Below, in pieces: positions 23,407 to 31,390 of a stretch of DNA of 34,819 nucleotides. The position numbers and the translations under genes are program-made. The notes beneath the pieces were generated by a model. The model was not told the origin of the DNA. It made no database searches and saw only the letters and a program-made list of their open reading frames with translations. The stretch is from Arthrobacter sp. Soil736. GTDB taxonomy: Bacteria > Actinomycetota > Actinomycetes > Actinomycetales > Micrococcaceae. The stretch is from positions 1 to 34,819 of the forward strand of contig NZ_LMSB01000036.1 of the NCBI RefSeq assembly GCF_001428005.1, given 5' to 3'. Numbering within the stretch: position 1 is the stretch's first letter; every line of letters starts with the position of its first letter.

Positions 23407-23427
23407 TAGAGAACTAGCAGTTCTCTA
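23407..23427. promoter_or_regulatory. 21-bp palindrome, operator of the MFS-phosphotransferase-TetR operon
   Basis: TAGAGAACT-AGC-AGTTCTCTA has perfect 9-bp arms and ends 16 bp before the MFS start codon. It overlaps TTATAG, the only plausible -10 box. The TetR regulator encoded as third gene of the operon is the natural candidate to bind it and repress its own operon. Confidence 0.8.
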
Positions 23428-23443
23428 CCTCCGGGACCCTCCA

Positions 23444-25000
23444 ATGGGCAGCAAGCAACGCGAAAACCCCGCAGTGCCGGCGGCCATCCGTGCGGCGCTT
23501 CCGGGAATCCTGCTGGTGATGTTTCTGGGGGCCCTGGACCAAACGGTCATGGCTGCCGCCTTGCCGACCGTGGCCGGTGACCTGCGTGGTTTGGACCAGA
23601 TGCCCGCCATCATTACCGGGTACCTGGTTGCAGCTACGGCGGCCATGCCTCTCACAGGAAAGCTGGGGGACGCCTTCGGCCGCAAGCGGGTCCTGCAGGC
23701 TTCGCTGGTTCTGTTCGTCGTTGGCGCCGTCCTGTGCGGACTGGCGCAGTCGGTTCCCGAACTCATCGCCTTCCGTGCTCTGCAGGGGATTGGCGGCGGC
23801 GGTCTGATGATCGGAGCCCAGGCCATCATCGGGGAACTCGTCAGCCCGCGGGAGCGCGGGAGATTCCTCGGCATCATCGGAGTGGCCTACATCGTGGCGG
23901 CTGTCGTAGGTCCCCTGGCCGGCGGGGCGGTGGTGGACAGACTGTCCTGGCGGTGGATCTTCTACGGCTACGTGCCGGTTGGGCTCGCGGCCCTCGCCGT
24001 TGTTTCGCTGGCCCTGCACCTGCCGGCGCCACCGCGGGGCCGGCGCATCGACTACGGCGGGGCGGCACTGCTGAGCCTGGCCATCGTGTCGATCATCCTG
24101 CTATGCAGCGTCGGCAATTATGCCGGTCCCCCATGGCTGGTTCCGGTCCTCGCAGTGGCGGCTGCGGCGTCGCTGGCAGGCTGGCTCCTGACGGCGCGCC
24201 TGGCCGCCGATCCGATCGTCCCCTTGGCCCTGTTCCGCGACCCGGCCTTCACGATTCCGACTGCGATCAGCTTCCTCCTCGGTTTCGCCATGTTCGCGGC
24301 CGTCAGCTACCTGCCAGCCTTCCTGCAGGTCGGGATGGGTCTGACCGCCACAGCGTCCGGAGCCATGCTGATAGCCCTGGTAGCGAGCATTCTGCTGACA
24401 ATGGCGGCCTCCGGGCTGCTGATTACGCGCACCGGGCGCTACAAGCAGTACCCGATCGCCGGGACGCTGCTGGCGGCGCCCGGGATGTGGCTGTTCAGCA
24501 CCTTGGATTCGACGAGCAGCCTCTTGCTGGTCCTGGTGGCCATGCTGCTGCTGGGACTGGGGATCGGCCTGGTAATGCAGGTCATGGTGCTTGTGGTGCA
24601 GAATTCCGTGGAACTGCGCGATCTCGGTGCCGCCACCTCCGCCGTGACGTTCCTGCGGCAGGTGGGCAGCTCCGTTGGCGTGGCCGTGCTGGGATCGCTC
24701 ATCACCGTGCGCTTCGCCGCTGCGATCCCCGCGGGACTGGCAGTTCAACTCGGCGACAGGATCAATGCGCTCACCCCGAAAATGCTGGCTGAGCTGCCGG
24801 AGGCGGACCGCTCCGCCGTGGCCGTGGCCTTCGGTCAGGCGCTGCCGCCTGCCTTCGGCTACGCGGCGATCGTGCTCGCGATTGCCTTTGTGCTGACTCT
24901 TTCCCTGCCGGAACGGGAACTGCGCACCACGGCGCATTCCGACGCCGGCCAGGGCCACTCCAACCCCAGCCCCCCTCCCCAAGGAGGCTCGGATGACTGA
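23444..25000 (+). CDS. MFS exporter, DHA2 (14-TM) type, first gene of a resistance-like operon
   Basis: This encodes 518 aa. LGALDQTVMAAALPTVAGDL in helix 1 and GKLGDAFGRKRVLQ (motif A) mark the DHA2 drug exporter family. About 14 hydrophobic helices follow, and the C-terminal tail is polar and Pro-rich (HSNPSPPPQGGSDD). The ribosome-binding site before ATG 23444 is poor (CTACCTCCGGGACCCTCCA), possibly because the operator takes up that space. The 3' end overlaps the next gene by 8 bp (24993-25000). Substrate is unknown, though the company of a phosphotransferase that inactivates rifamycins in relatives suggests an antibiotic. Confidence 0.92.
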   Translation: MGSKQRENPAVPAAIRAALPGILLVMFLGALDQTVMAAALPTVAGDLRGLDQMPAIITGYLVAATAAMPLTGKLGDAFGRKRVLQASLVLFVVGAVLCGLAQSVPELIAFRALQGIGGGGLMIGAQAIIGELVSPRERGRFLGIIGVAYIVAAVVGPLAGGAVVDRLSWRWIFYGYVPVGLAALAVVSLALHLPAPPRGRRIDYGGAALLSLAIVSIILLCSVGNYAGPPWLVPVLAVAAAASLAGWLLTARLAADPIVPLALFRDPAFTIPTAISFLLGFAMFAAVSYLPAFLQVGMGLTATASGAMLIALVASILLTMAASGLLITRTGRYKQYPIAGTLLAAPGMWLFSTLDSTSSLLLVLVAMLLLGLGIGLVMQVMVLVVQNSVELRDLGAATSAVTFLRQVGSSVGVAVLGSLITVRFAAAIPAGLAVQLGDRINALTPKMLAELPEADRSAVAVAFGQALPPAFGYAAIVLAIAFVLTLSLPERELRTTAHSDAGQGHSNPSPPPQGGSDD

Positions 25001-27485
25001 GAAGTTTACGGGTGCGCTCGCCGACTTCGACGCCGCGGACCTGGCGTCGGCCGGCGGGAAGGGCGCAAATCTCGGCGAACTGGTGCGCCACGGTTTCCCG
25101 GTTCCTGCGGGCTTCGTCGTCACCACCGCGGCTTACGCCACCCTGCTGGCGGAAACCAGTCTGGGCGCCGAGCTGGGAAGGTTGCTGGAAGTGGAAGACG
25201 CCGGAACACGGATCCGGGCCCTGTTTACCGAAGCGCAAATACCGGCGCGCGTCAGCGCGGACATCGCGACGGCCTACGGAGCCTTGGGCGGCGGCCCGGT
25301 GGCCGTGCGTTCCAGTGCCACCTCCGAAGACCTGCCAGGTGCCGCGTTTGCCGGGCAACAGGACACGTTCCTGAATATCGTCGGCGAGCAGGCGGTCATC
25401 CGGGCCGTGGTGGATTGTTGGGCCTCGCTGTGGACGGACCGCGCCATCGCCTACCGACAGCGTCTGCGGATCGACCCGCGGGAGGTTTCCATCGCCGTCG
25501 TCGTTCAGGACATGGTGCCGGCGGACACCGCCGGAGTCTTGTTCAGCGCGAACCCGGTGACGGGAGAACGCGGCGAAATTGTGGTCGACGCCAGTCCCGG
25601 CCTGGGCGAGGCTGTGGTTTCCGGACGCGTCACGCCGGAGCACTATGTGCTGGACAGCGCGGGCCGGACGCGAAGGTTCACCCCGGGCGCCCATGAGGTT
25701 GTCATCCGCGCCCTGGCAGGCGGGGGCACGGAGGAGAGCGCCGGCACGGGCAGCCCACGGACGACCCTCGGCGAAGAGCAGTTGGTGGAACTGGCGCGGC
25801 TGGCACTGCGGGCCCAAGAGCATTTCGGCCGGCCGCAGGACATGGAATGGGCCATCGCCGGCAGGCGCCTGTACGTGCTCCAGGCCCGGCCGATGACGGC
25901 CCTGCCGCCGCAGCCAATGCGGCTCAACCCGTTCCAGAAGTTCGTGGGTCCGTTCTTCGTGGAGATGTTCCAGGATCGTCCCTATCCCCTGGATGTGTCG
26001 GGCTGGATGCAGCGTGGAATCCTGGCCATGCTCCACGGCATGGCCGGCAGCGTCGGGGTCATCTTCCCGTCGGTGAAGGAGCTCCTGCCGGAGGAAGACG
26101 GCGTGGTGATCCGGCTGGTTCCGCCGGTTCCGCGCCCCACGCTGCGCACCCTCGGCGCCCCGCTTTCCGTGGCGCGCCGTGCCCGCCGGTTCAATCCGGC
26201 CCGTTGGACCGAGGACAGCAGGTTCGCCACGTTCCTGGAGAACGTCCGGCGGCTCGCAGGGCAGGATCCGCGGTCCATGTCCTGGCGAGGGGTCGTTGTT
26301 TTCGCGGAGGACGCCTACGCCACGATGCGCGGGATCACCGAGCTGCGGATCTCATACCTGCCGGGAGCCTTTGTTCCGCAGCTGAAGCTGCGCCTGATGC
26401 TGCTGCTGCTCGGCAAGCGGCACCTTGGCCCGGCACTCATCGCAGGTGCGGAAACGCGCACCAGCCAAGCGAACCGGGCGCTCGAGGACCTGGCGGATCG
26501 GGTCCGGTCCCATGACGGGCTGGCGCGGGCCTTCATCGGGCTGGCGCCGGGCGAACTGCTGGCCCGCGTGGAACACGACCCGGAATTCAAGGAGTTCCAC
26601 GCACGTTTCCGGGCATTCCTGGCCGAATACGGGCACCGCGAAACCGTCAGCGTGGTGATGAGCAGTTCACCAACTTGGTCCGATGCCCCCGAAGTGGTTC
26701 TCGGGCTGATCACGTCGATGATGGGCGAGCGGCGACCGGCCGCAGACCAAACCGGCCAGGCACTTGCGGAACTTAAGCGACATCCTGCCCTGCGAATCAC
26801 AGCCGTGCACCGGCACCTGCTGTCCGCCGTCGACGCCGCCAAGGCCGGGACGGCCTTCCGCGAGGACAGCCACTTCTACGCCACCATGGTGCTGCCGCCG
26901 CTGCGCCGCGCGCTGTCGGATCTGGGCCGAAGGCTGTGCGAGGCCGGGGTGCTGGCGGATCCAGCCGATGTAAATCACCTGCGCTTTGAAGAACTGGCGG
27001 GAATGGACGACGGCGGCGCACTGCCGGCCGCAGAGCGGGAACGCTACCGCCGTCTGGTGTTGGCCAGGGCCGCGAAACGGCGGGAACTGGAGGGTATTCC
27101 GCTGCTGGATACGGCCTCGCTGTTCGCAAACGGACACCGGAGACCGGGCGCCCTGGTTTCCGGCGTGCCGGCCAGCCGTGGCCAGGCCACCGGAACGGTA
27201 CGGATCATCCGGGGGCCGGACGAATTCGGGTTGCTCCGCAGCGGCGAGATCCTTGTCTGCCCCTATACCAATCCCTCCTGGACGCCACTGTTCCAGCGCG
27301 CAGCCGCCGTTGTGGTGGACGCCGGCGGGATTGCTTCCCATGCCGCCATCGTCGCCCGGGAATACGGGATCCCCGCCGTCATGGGCACCGGGTCGGGCAC
27401 CAGTGCCTTGCAGGACGGCCAGTTGGTTCTTGTGGACGGCACCCGCGGCCGGGTCACTGCGGCTGATGCGGAGCCATCGGCATGA
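24993..27485 (+). CDS. PEP-synthase-like phosphotransferase, rifampin phosphotransferase (Rph) type
   Basis: This encodes 830 aa; AAGGAGG lies 6 nt before the ATG. Residues about 1-310 are the PPDK/PEP-synthase ATP-binding domain (SAGGKGANLGELVRHGFPVP, GPVAVRSSATSEDLPGAAFA, GQQDTFLN, LQARPMTALP). Residues about 315-730 are a long, mainly helical middle domain unlike PEP synthase. At the end comes the swivelling phosphohistidine domain VVVDAGGIASHAAIVAREYG with His783. ATP domain, middle domain, C-terminal His, and no PEP-binding TIM barrel is the architecture of Rph (about 865 aa), which moves the beta-phosphate of ATP onto rifampicin. This copy is a little short, so another hydroxylated substrate is possible. 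It overlaps both neighbours (8 bp and 4 bp). Confidence 0.85.
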   Translation: MTEKFTGALADFDAADLASAGGKGANLGELVRHGFPVPAGFVVTTAAYATLLAETSLGAELGRLLEVEDAGTRIRALFTEAQIPARVSADIATAYGALGGGPVAVRSSATSEDLPGAAFAGQQDTFLNIVGEQAVIRAVVDCWASLWTDRAIAYRQRLRIDPREVSIAVVVQDMVPADTAGVLFSANPVTGERGEIVVDASPGLGEAVVSGRVTPEHYVLDSAGRTRRFTPGAHEVVIRALAGGGTEESAGTGSPRTTLGEEQLVELARLALRAQEHFGRPQDMEWAIAGRRLYVLQARPMTALPPQPMRLNPFQKFVGPFFVEMFQDRPYPLDVSGWMQRGILAMLHGMAGSVGVIFPSVKELLPEEDGVVIRLVPPVPRPTLRTLGAPLSVARRARRFNPARWTEDSRFATFLENVRRLAGQDPRSMSWRGVVVFAEDAYATMRGITELRISYLPGAFVPQLKLRLMLLLLGKRHLGPALIAGAETRTSQANRALEDLADRVRSHDGLARAFIGLAPGELLARVEHDPEFKEFHARFRAFLAEYGHRETVSVVMSSSPTWSDAPEVVLGLITSMMGERRPAADQTGQALAELKRHPALRITAVHRHLLSAVDAAKAGTAFREDSHFYATMVLPPLRRALSDLGRRLCEAGVLADPADVNHLRFEELAGMDDGGALPAAERERYRRLVLARAAKRRELEGIPLLDTASLFANGHRRPGALVSGVPASRGQATGTVRIIRGPDEFGLLRSGEILVCPYTNPSWTPLFQRAAAVVVDAGGIASHAAIVAREYGIPAVMGTGSGTSALQDGQLVLVDGTRGRVTAADAEPSA

Positions 27486-28108
27486 CCGTGGTGCCGGGCC
27501 CGGACCACCGAAAGCTGCCGCGCCGACGCGGTGCGGTGCTGAGCAGGGCGATCTTCGATGCCGTCCTGGCCGAGATCGCTGAATCCGGCTACTCCGCCCT
27601 GACCATGGACCGCGTCGCCGAACGCGCGCGCGCCAGCAAAGCCTCGCTCTACCGTCGCTGGCCCGGCCGCGCCGCCCTGGTGCTGGACGCCGCCTACGAG
27701 GCGATGCCCGGCCCCGACGCCGTCCCGAATACCGGCAGCCTGCGCCTGGATACCCTGACCGTCATGCGGCAAGGGGCTCGGCAGCTGGAAGGGATAGTGG
27801 GTCAGGCCATGCGTGGAGTGCTGGGTGAGGCCTTGCAGAACCCCGAGGTTGCCGCCGAGGTCCGCGAATTCGCGCGCGGAAACGCCGGCAGGATGATGCG
27901 CGAAATCCTTGCCAACGCGGTCAATCGGGGCGAATGCGATCCGGACCTCGTGACCGACTTCAGGATCGAGGCCGGTCCCGCCCTATTGCGGCAACGGTTC
28001 ATCTTCGGTTCCGGACCGATCGACGATGACTTCCTGGTTGGGGTTGTGGACCAAGTGGTACTGCCGCTGTTCGGCGTCGACCCGAAAAACAACCGGCGAG
28101 GCACCTGA
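27482..28108 (+). CDS. TetR/AcrR family regulator of the operon
   Basis: This encodes 208 aa; its ATG overlaps the previous stop (ATGA, 27482-27485), so it is translationally coupled. The N-terminal HTH is SRAIFDAVLAEIAESGYSAL, then TMDRVAERARASKASLYRRWPGRAALV, typical of TetR proteins with an R-R-W-P recognition helix end. The C-terminal half (RQGARQLEGIVGQAMRGVLGEAL, RQRFIFGSGPIDDDFL) resembles the TetR_C_16/PsrA-like ligand domains (inferred). As the last gene behind the exporter and phosphotransferase, it most likely represses the operon through the 23407-23427 palindrome. Confidence 0.9.
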   Translation: MTVVPGPDHRKLPRRRGAVLSRAIFDAVLAEIAESGYSALTMDRVAERARASKASLYRRWPGRAALVLDAAYEAMPGPDAVPNTGSLRLDTLTVMRQGARQLEGIVGQAMRGVLGEALQNPEVAAEVREFARGNAGRMMREILANAVNRGECDPDLVTDFRIEAGPALLRQRFIFGSGPIDDDFLVGVVDQVVLPLFGVDPKNNRRGT

Positions 28109-28222
28109 AACCGATCCGGACCAGTTCACGGGCGATTCGAGGGGCCAGCGGGAAACCAGACGTAACGCGGGCGTTCACATCGCTGTCGCCGCCGGTTCAC
28201 GCCGCCGGTCAAGGATGGCAGC

Positions 28223-29836
28223 ATGACTCCTTTCACCCGCCGAAACATCCTCAAAGGTGCCATCGCCGCTGCCGGTGCTGCCGCCGTCGCCCCCTCATTC
28301 GTTGCGCCCGCCCACGCCGCCCGGCCCTCCGGCGTCGCGCTGGTCCGCAACCGCCTGACCCTTCCCTCCGGCATCGCCACCGGCGATGTCACCGCCGATT
28401 CCGGCGTCCTGTGGTCCCGCGCGTCGGGCCCCGGCCGGCTGGTGGCTGGCCTGCTGGCGGTCGACGACGACGGGTCCCCGCTCCGCGGCGGCCGCGCCTT
28501 CCGGCGGGTGCTTCGGGGGACCGCCGCCAGCGAGGCCACCGACTTCACGTCCAAGATCAACGCCCGCGACCTCCCGGCCGGCACGCGGTTCGCGCTGACC
28601 ATGCACTTCGAGGACCCCGAGGGCCACGCCGGCGAAACTGCCCGCGGCTCCTTCAGCACGGCCCCCGGCACGCTCAGCAGCAGCCGGACACCCCGCCGGC
28701 AGAGCTTCGTCTGGACCGGCGACACCGCCGGCCAGGGCTGGGGCATCAACGAGGAGATCGGCGGCATGCGCGGCTACGCGGCCATGCACGCCACGAAGCC
28801 GGACTTCTTCATCCACTCCGGCGACACCATCTACGCCGACGGCCCCATCGCCGCGCAGGTCACCGAGCCGGACGGGCAGATCTGGCGCAACCTCGTCACC
28901 GAGGAGGTGTCCAAGGTGGCCGAGACGCTCGACGAGTTCCGCGGCCGGCACCGCTACAACATGATGGACAAGAACATCCGCGCGCTCTATGCCGAGGTGC
29001 CGGTGATCGCCCAGTGGGACGACCACGAAACCCACAACAACTGGTACCCCGGCCAGGTCATCACCGACACCCGCTACACAGAACGCCGCGTGGACGTGCT
29101 GGCCGCCCGCGGCCGCCAGGCCTGGCAGGAGTACCAGCCGATCGCCCAGCTGAGCGACGGCACCACCGGCTTCGAGCCCGCCCGCATCTACCGCAAGATC
29201 TCCCGCGGCCCGCAGCTGGACGTCTTCTGCCTGGACATGCGCACCTTCAAGGACCCCAACACGGACGGCAAGGAAGCGGGCCTGACCCACATCCTCGGCG
29301 AGGAACAGGCGCGCTGGCTGATCACGGAAGTCAGCAAATCCAGGGCCACCTGGAAGGTCATCTCCGCCGACCTCCCGCTGGGCATCATCGTGCCGGACGG
29401 CCCCGTCAACCAGGAGTCCCTCTCAAACCGCGACGCCGGCGCCCCCTTGGGCAAGGAGCTCGAGATCGCCGGGGTGCTGTCCGCGTTCAAGCGCAACCGG
29501 GTTAAAAACGTGGTCTGGCTTACGGCCGACGTCCACTACTGCGCCGCCCACCAGTACTCGCCGGAGCGGGCCGCCTTCCAGGACTTCGACCCCTTCTGGG
29601 AATTCGTGGCCGGCCCCATCAACGCCGGAACGTTCGGCCCCAGCCAGATGGACGGCACCTTCGGCCCGGAGGTGGCCTTCTTCAAGGCCGGCGCCTACGC
29701 CAACCAGTCCCCGCGCAACAGGGAGAGCCAGTACTTCGGCCACGTCGACCTCGGCGAGGACGACGTCTTCACCGTCAGCCTCCGCAATGCCAACGGCACC
29801 GTGCTCTGGAGCAAGGACCTGCACCCGGAGCGCTGA
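28223..29836 (+). CDS. Alkaline phosphatase D (PhoD) family protein, Tat-exported
   Basis: This encodes 537 aa; AAGGATGGCAGC precedes ATG 28223. The N-terminus TRRNILKGAIAAAGAAAVAP is a twin-arginine signal (RRxxLK) ending in APAHA, so the folded metalloenzyme is exported. Then comes a PhoD_N-like beta domain (LPSGIATGDVTADSGVLWSR) and the metallophosphatase core: HSGDTIYADGPI, VIAQWDDHETHNNWYPG and TADVHYCAAHQYSPE. These carry the Asp/His metal ligands of PhoD (Fe/Ca). It hydrolyses phosphodiesters/monoesters outside the cell to supply phosphate. No PHO box is obvious upstream. The TGA stop lies in the first unit of a dispersed repeat cluster. Confidence 0.93.
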   Translation: MTPFTRRNILKGAIAAAGAAAVAPSFVAPAHAARPSGVALVRNRLTLPSGIATGDVTADSGVLWSRASGPGRLVAGLLAVDDDGSPLRGGRAFRRVLRGTAASEATDFTSKINARDLPAGTRFALTMHFEDPEGHAGETARGSFSTAPGTLSSSRTPRRQSFVWTGDTAGQGWGINEEIGGMRGYAAMHATKPDFFIHSGDTIYADGPIAAQVTEPDGQIWRNLVTEEVSKVAETLDEFRGRHRYNMMDKNIRALYAEVPVIAQWDDHETHNNWYPGQVITDTRYTERRVDVLAARGRQAWQEYQPIAQLSDGTTGFEPARIYRKISRGPQLDVFCLDMRTFKDPNTDGKEAGLTHILGEEQARWLITEVSKSRATWKVISADLPLGIIVPDGPVNQESLSNRDAGAPLGKELEIAGVLSAFKRNRVKNVVWLTADVHYCAAHQYSPERAAFQDFDPFWEFVAGPINAGTFGPSQMDGTFGPEVAFFKAGAYANQSPRNRESQYFGHVDLGEDDVFTVSLRNANGTVLWSKDLHPER

Positions 29837-29890
29837 CCGAGCTTGTCGAGATCGGGGACCACCCCCGGTTTCGGCAGGCTCAGCCGGCGG
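29831..29890. repeat. Dispersed repeat, copy 6 (inverted pair)
   Basis: A reverse unit (CGCTGACCGAGCTTGTCGAG from 29831) and a forward unit (GGTTTCGGCAGGCTCAGCCG from 29867) face each other across 13 bp and can form a hairpin. The reverse unit contains the TGA stop (29834-29836) of the PhoD-type gene. The cluster is followed within 5 bp by a GACGGCGGG-family hairpin. Confidence 0.85.
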
Positions 29891-29894
29891 ATCG

Positions 29895-29937
29895 CGACGG
29901 CGGGTGGCCGGCAGCCATTGCCAACCACCCGCGGTCG
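29895..29937. terminator. GC-rich hairpin of the GACGGCGGG family, between convergent genes
   Basis: The stem CGACGGCGGGTGGCCGGCA (29895-29913) pairs with TGCCAACCACCCGCGGTCG (29919-29937), with three mismatched positions and a 5-nt loop. It lies between the PhoD-type gene and the convergent small gene ending at 29944, where a bidirectional terminator is needed. Confidence 0.8.
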
Positions 29938-29943
29938 GGCCGT

Positions 29944-30207
29944 TTATTCGAAGAATTCAATCCTCGGTTCTCCCTGGACGCCGGCCCTTTGCATGGCGTC
30001 TTTCAGGTCGGGATTGTCAAAGAAGGCCTTGGCTGCGGCCACGGTGTTGAAATGGTGGATGACCAGGACGTTGTCCGGATCGTCAGCCATCCGGTGTACG
30101 GACTGGTCGGTGACGCCGGCGTCCTTTTCCGCTTCGGCGACGGAATCGTAAACCGTGCGCCAGGCATCGTAGTCGGCAACGCGGTGCAGGACGAGTGAAA
30201 AGGCCAT
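29944..30207 (-). CDS. Small ferredoxin-fold protein (ABM/cyclase-like)
   Basis: This encodes 87 aa; AAGGAG lies 8 nt upstream of ATG 30207. The pattern (a short strand MAFSLVLHRVADYDAWRTVYD, a helix VAEAEKDAGV, the strands SVHRMADDPDNVLVIHHFNT, then the helix AAAKAFFDNPDLKDAMQRAG) is that of dimeric alpha/beta-barrel proteins such as antibiotic-biosynthesis monooxygenases and DUF-type cyclases. No catalytic residue can be named. It lies 46 bp downstream of another small gene of the same general shape, on the same strand, and they probably form an operon. Confidence 0.8.
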   Translation of the reverse strand: MAFSLVLHRVADYDAWRTVYDSVAEAEKDAGVTDQSVHRMADDPDNVLVIHHFNTVAAAKAFFDNPDLKDAMQRAGVQGEPRIEFFE

Positions 30208-30253
30208 GACGGTTCTCCTTGGAACTGGCGCCGCTGATGTGGCGCTGTGTGGC

Positions 30254-30550
30254 TTAAGCCTCGGGGCCTGCAGTCAGGTAGTTGTGCACGTCGCAGAAGG
30301 TGATCTCCGGGGGGCCTGGGATGCCGACCTCGGCGACGATGGGGCCCGTTTTCTCTTGGGTAAATGCATCGAAGTCTTCCCGGCTCCGCCAGACGTCAGT
30401 GACGCGGATGCCGTTGTCGGTGGCGGTGACCCAGTGAAAGAGCCCGCCCGGGGCGCCGGGTCCGCCGGGCGCGAAGCCCATCTTTTCGACGACTTGGTTG
30501 TATTGCTCGAGTGTTCCGCCGGGGAAATCCTGGATGACAGCGACAGGCAT
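30254..30550 (-). CDS. Small ferredoxin-fold protein, first of a two-gene operon
   Basis: This encodes 98 aa; TAGGAG lies 7 nt before ATG 30550. The order is MPVAVIQDFPGGTLEQYNQV, then GGLFHWVTATDNGIRVTDVW, then SREDFDAFTQEKTGPIVAEV, the strand-helix-strand-strand-helix layout of dimeric alpha/beta-barrel proteins. RVTDVWxSREDF is common in small actinobacterial proteins of this type. Function is unknown; it might bind or modify a small aromatic or polyketide. The 240 bp between it and the SRPBCC gene contain the divergent promoters but no gene. Confidence 0.8.
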   Translation of the reverse strand: MPVAVIQDFPGGTLEQYNQVVEKMGFAPGGPGAPGGLFHWVTATDNGIRVTDVWRSREDFDAFTQEKTGPIVAEVGIPGPPEITFCDVHNYLTAGPEA

Positions 30551-30792
30551 GTGATGCTCCTAAAGGCTTTCGGAACAAACCAGAGACGGCCCGGGATTGG
30601 ACCGTCTAAGCCCCGTGGTACTCCGCTCCCGGTGGGGTGTCAACGGGTAGTTGCTTGGGTCCCGGAGCGAAGACGGCGCAGTTCGCAGACGGCGCCCCGA
30701 AGCGTAAACTGAGAGCCACAAATCGGCTTGTTGCCGCACGTCCTGGACGTCCGGCGGATGGCTTGGTTGACGTGGCGGGCGGAGGAGGAGCC

Positions 30793-31224
30793 GTGATCAA
30801 ATCTGCTGAAAGCGTGATCATCAGGCGGACGCCGGAAGAGGTCTTCGCCTACGTCGCGGATCTGCGCAATGAACCCACCTGGCACGTCGACATTGACTCG
30901 GTGGACCCTGCCACGGATCACGTGCCCGCCGTCGGGACGGCGTACCCCCTGCGGTTCAAGCCGTTCATGGGCAGGACACAGGGCACGTTCACGGCGCTGG
31001 AGGTCTCGCAGGGGGAGCGGGTGGTGTACCGCGGGGACTTCGCCGGCCTCCGGCCCCTGATCACCTACGCGGTCGAGCCCGTGCCGGAGGGTACCCGGTT
31101 CACCCGAAGCGTGGAAATGCGGCCCCGCGGGCTGGGCGCGCTGATGGCCCCGGCCATGGCATTCATGGTGCCGCGCCGGAACAGGGTCTTTGTCCGCAAC
31201 CTCAAGACTGTGCTCGAACGCTGA
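30793..31224 (+). CDS. SRPBCC family protein (START-like lipid/ligand-binding fold)
   Basis: This encodes 143 aa from GTG 30793, directly after GGAGGAGGAG; the frame is open to 30637, but that part has no coding character. The start IKSAESVIIRRTPEEVFAYV, then ADLRNEPTWHVDIDSVDPAT and a series of strands ending in MAPAMAFMVPRRNRVFVRNL, is the polyketide-cyclase/SRPBCC fold, with its long C-terminal helix. Members bind hydrophobic ligands or act as cyclases. No operon partner is seen. Confidence 0.88.
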   Translation: MIKSAESVIIRRTPEEVFAYVADLRNEPTWHVDIDSVDPATDHVPAVGTAYPLRFKPFMGRTQGTFTALEVSQGERVVYRGDFAGLRPLITYAVEPVPEGTRFTRSVEMRPRGLGALMAPAMAFMVPRRNRVFVRNLKTVLER

Positions 31225-31390
31225 CGCGGGGCGTCGGCCGCCGTTCTTACGCGGACTTCCGACCATCCCGCCGCGTTCCACAATCCCTGCATGACTATAA
31301 TCTGGCATTTAGTCTGCAAGAATGAACCGTCAGCGGACAGGCCAAGCAGCGGTGCCTACCGCCCATTTAGCGCGCCTGGGGGAGACATCC

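Noticed and set aside
24771..26036. 421-codon minus-strand open frame
   Set aside because: Antisense to the exporter and phosphotransferase genes, no coding signature.
28411..29505. 364-codon plus-strand open frame inside the PhoD-type gene
   Set aside because: It is shifted against a gene with intact Tat signal and metal motifs; composition is Arg/Pro/His-rich.
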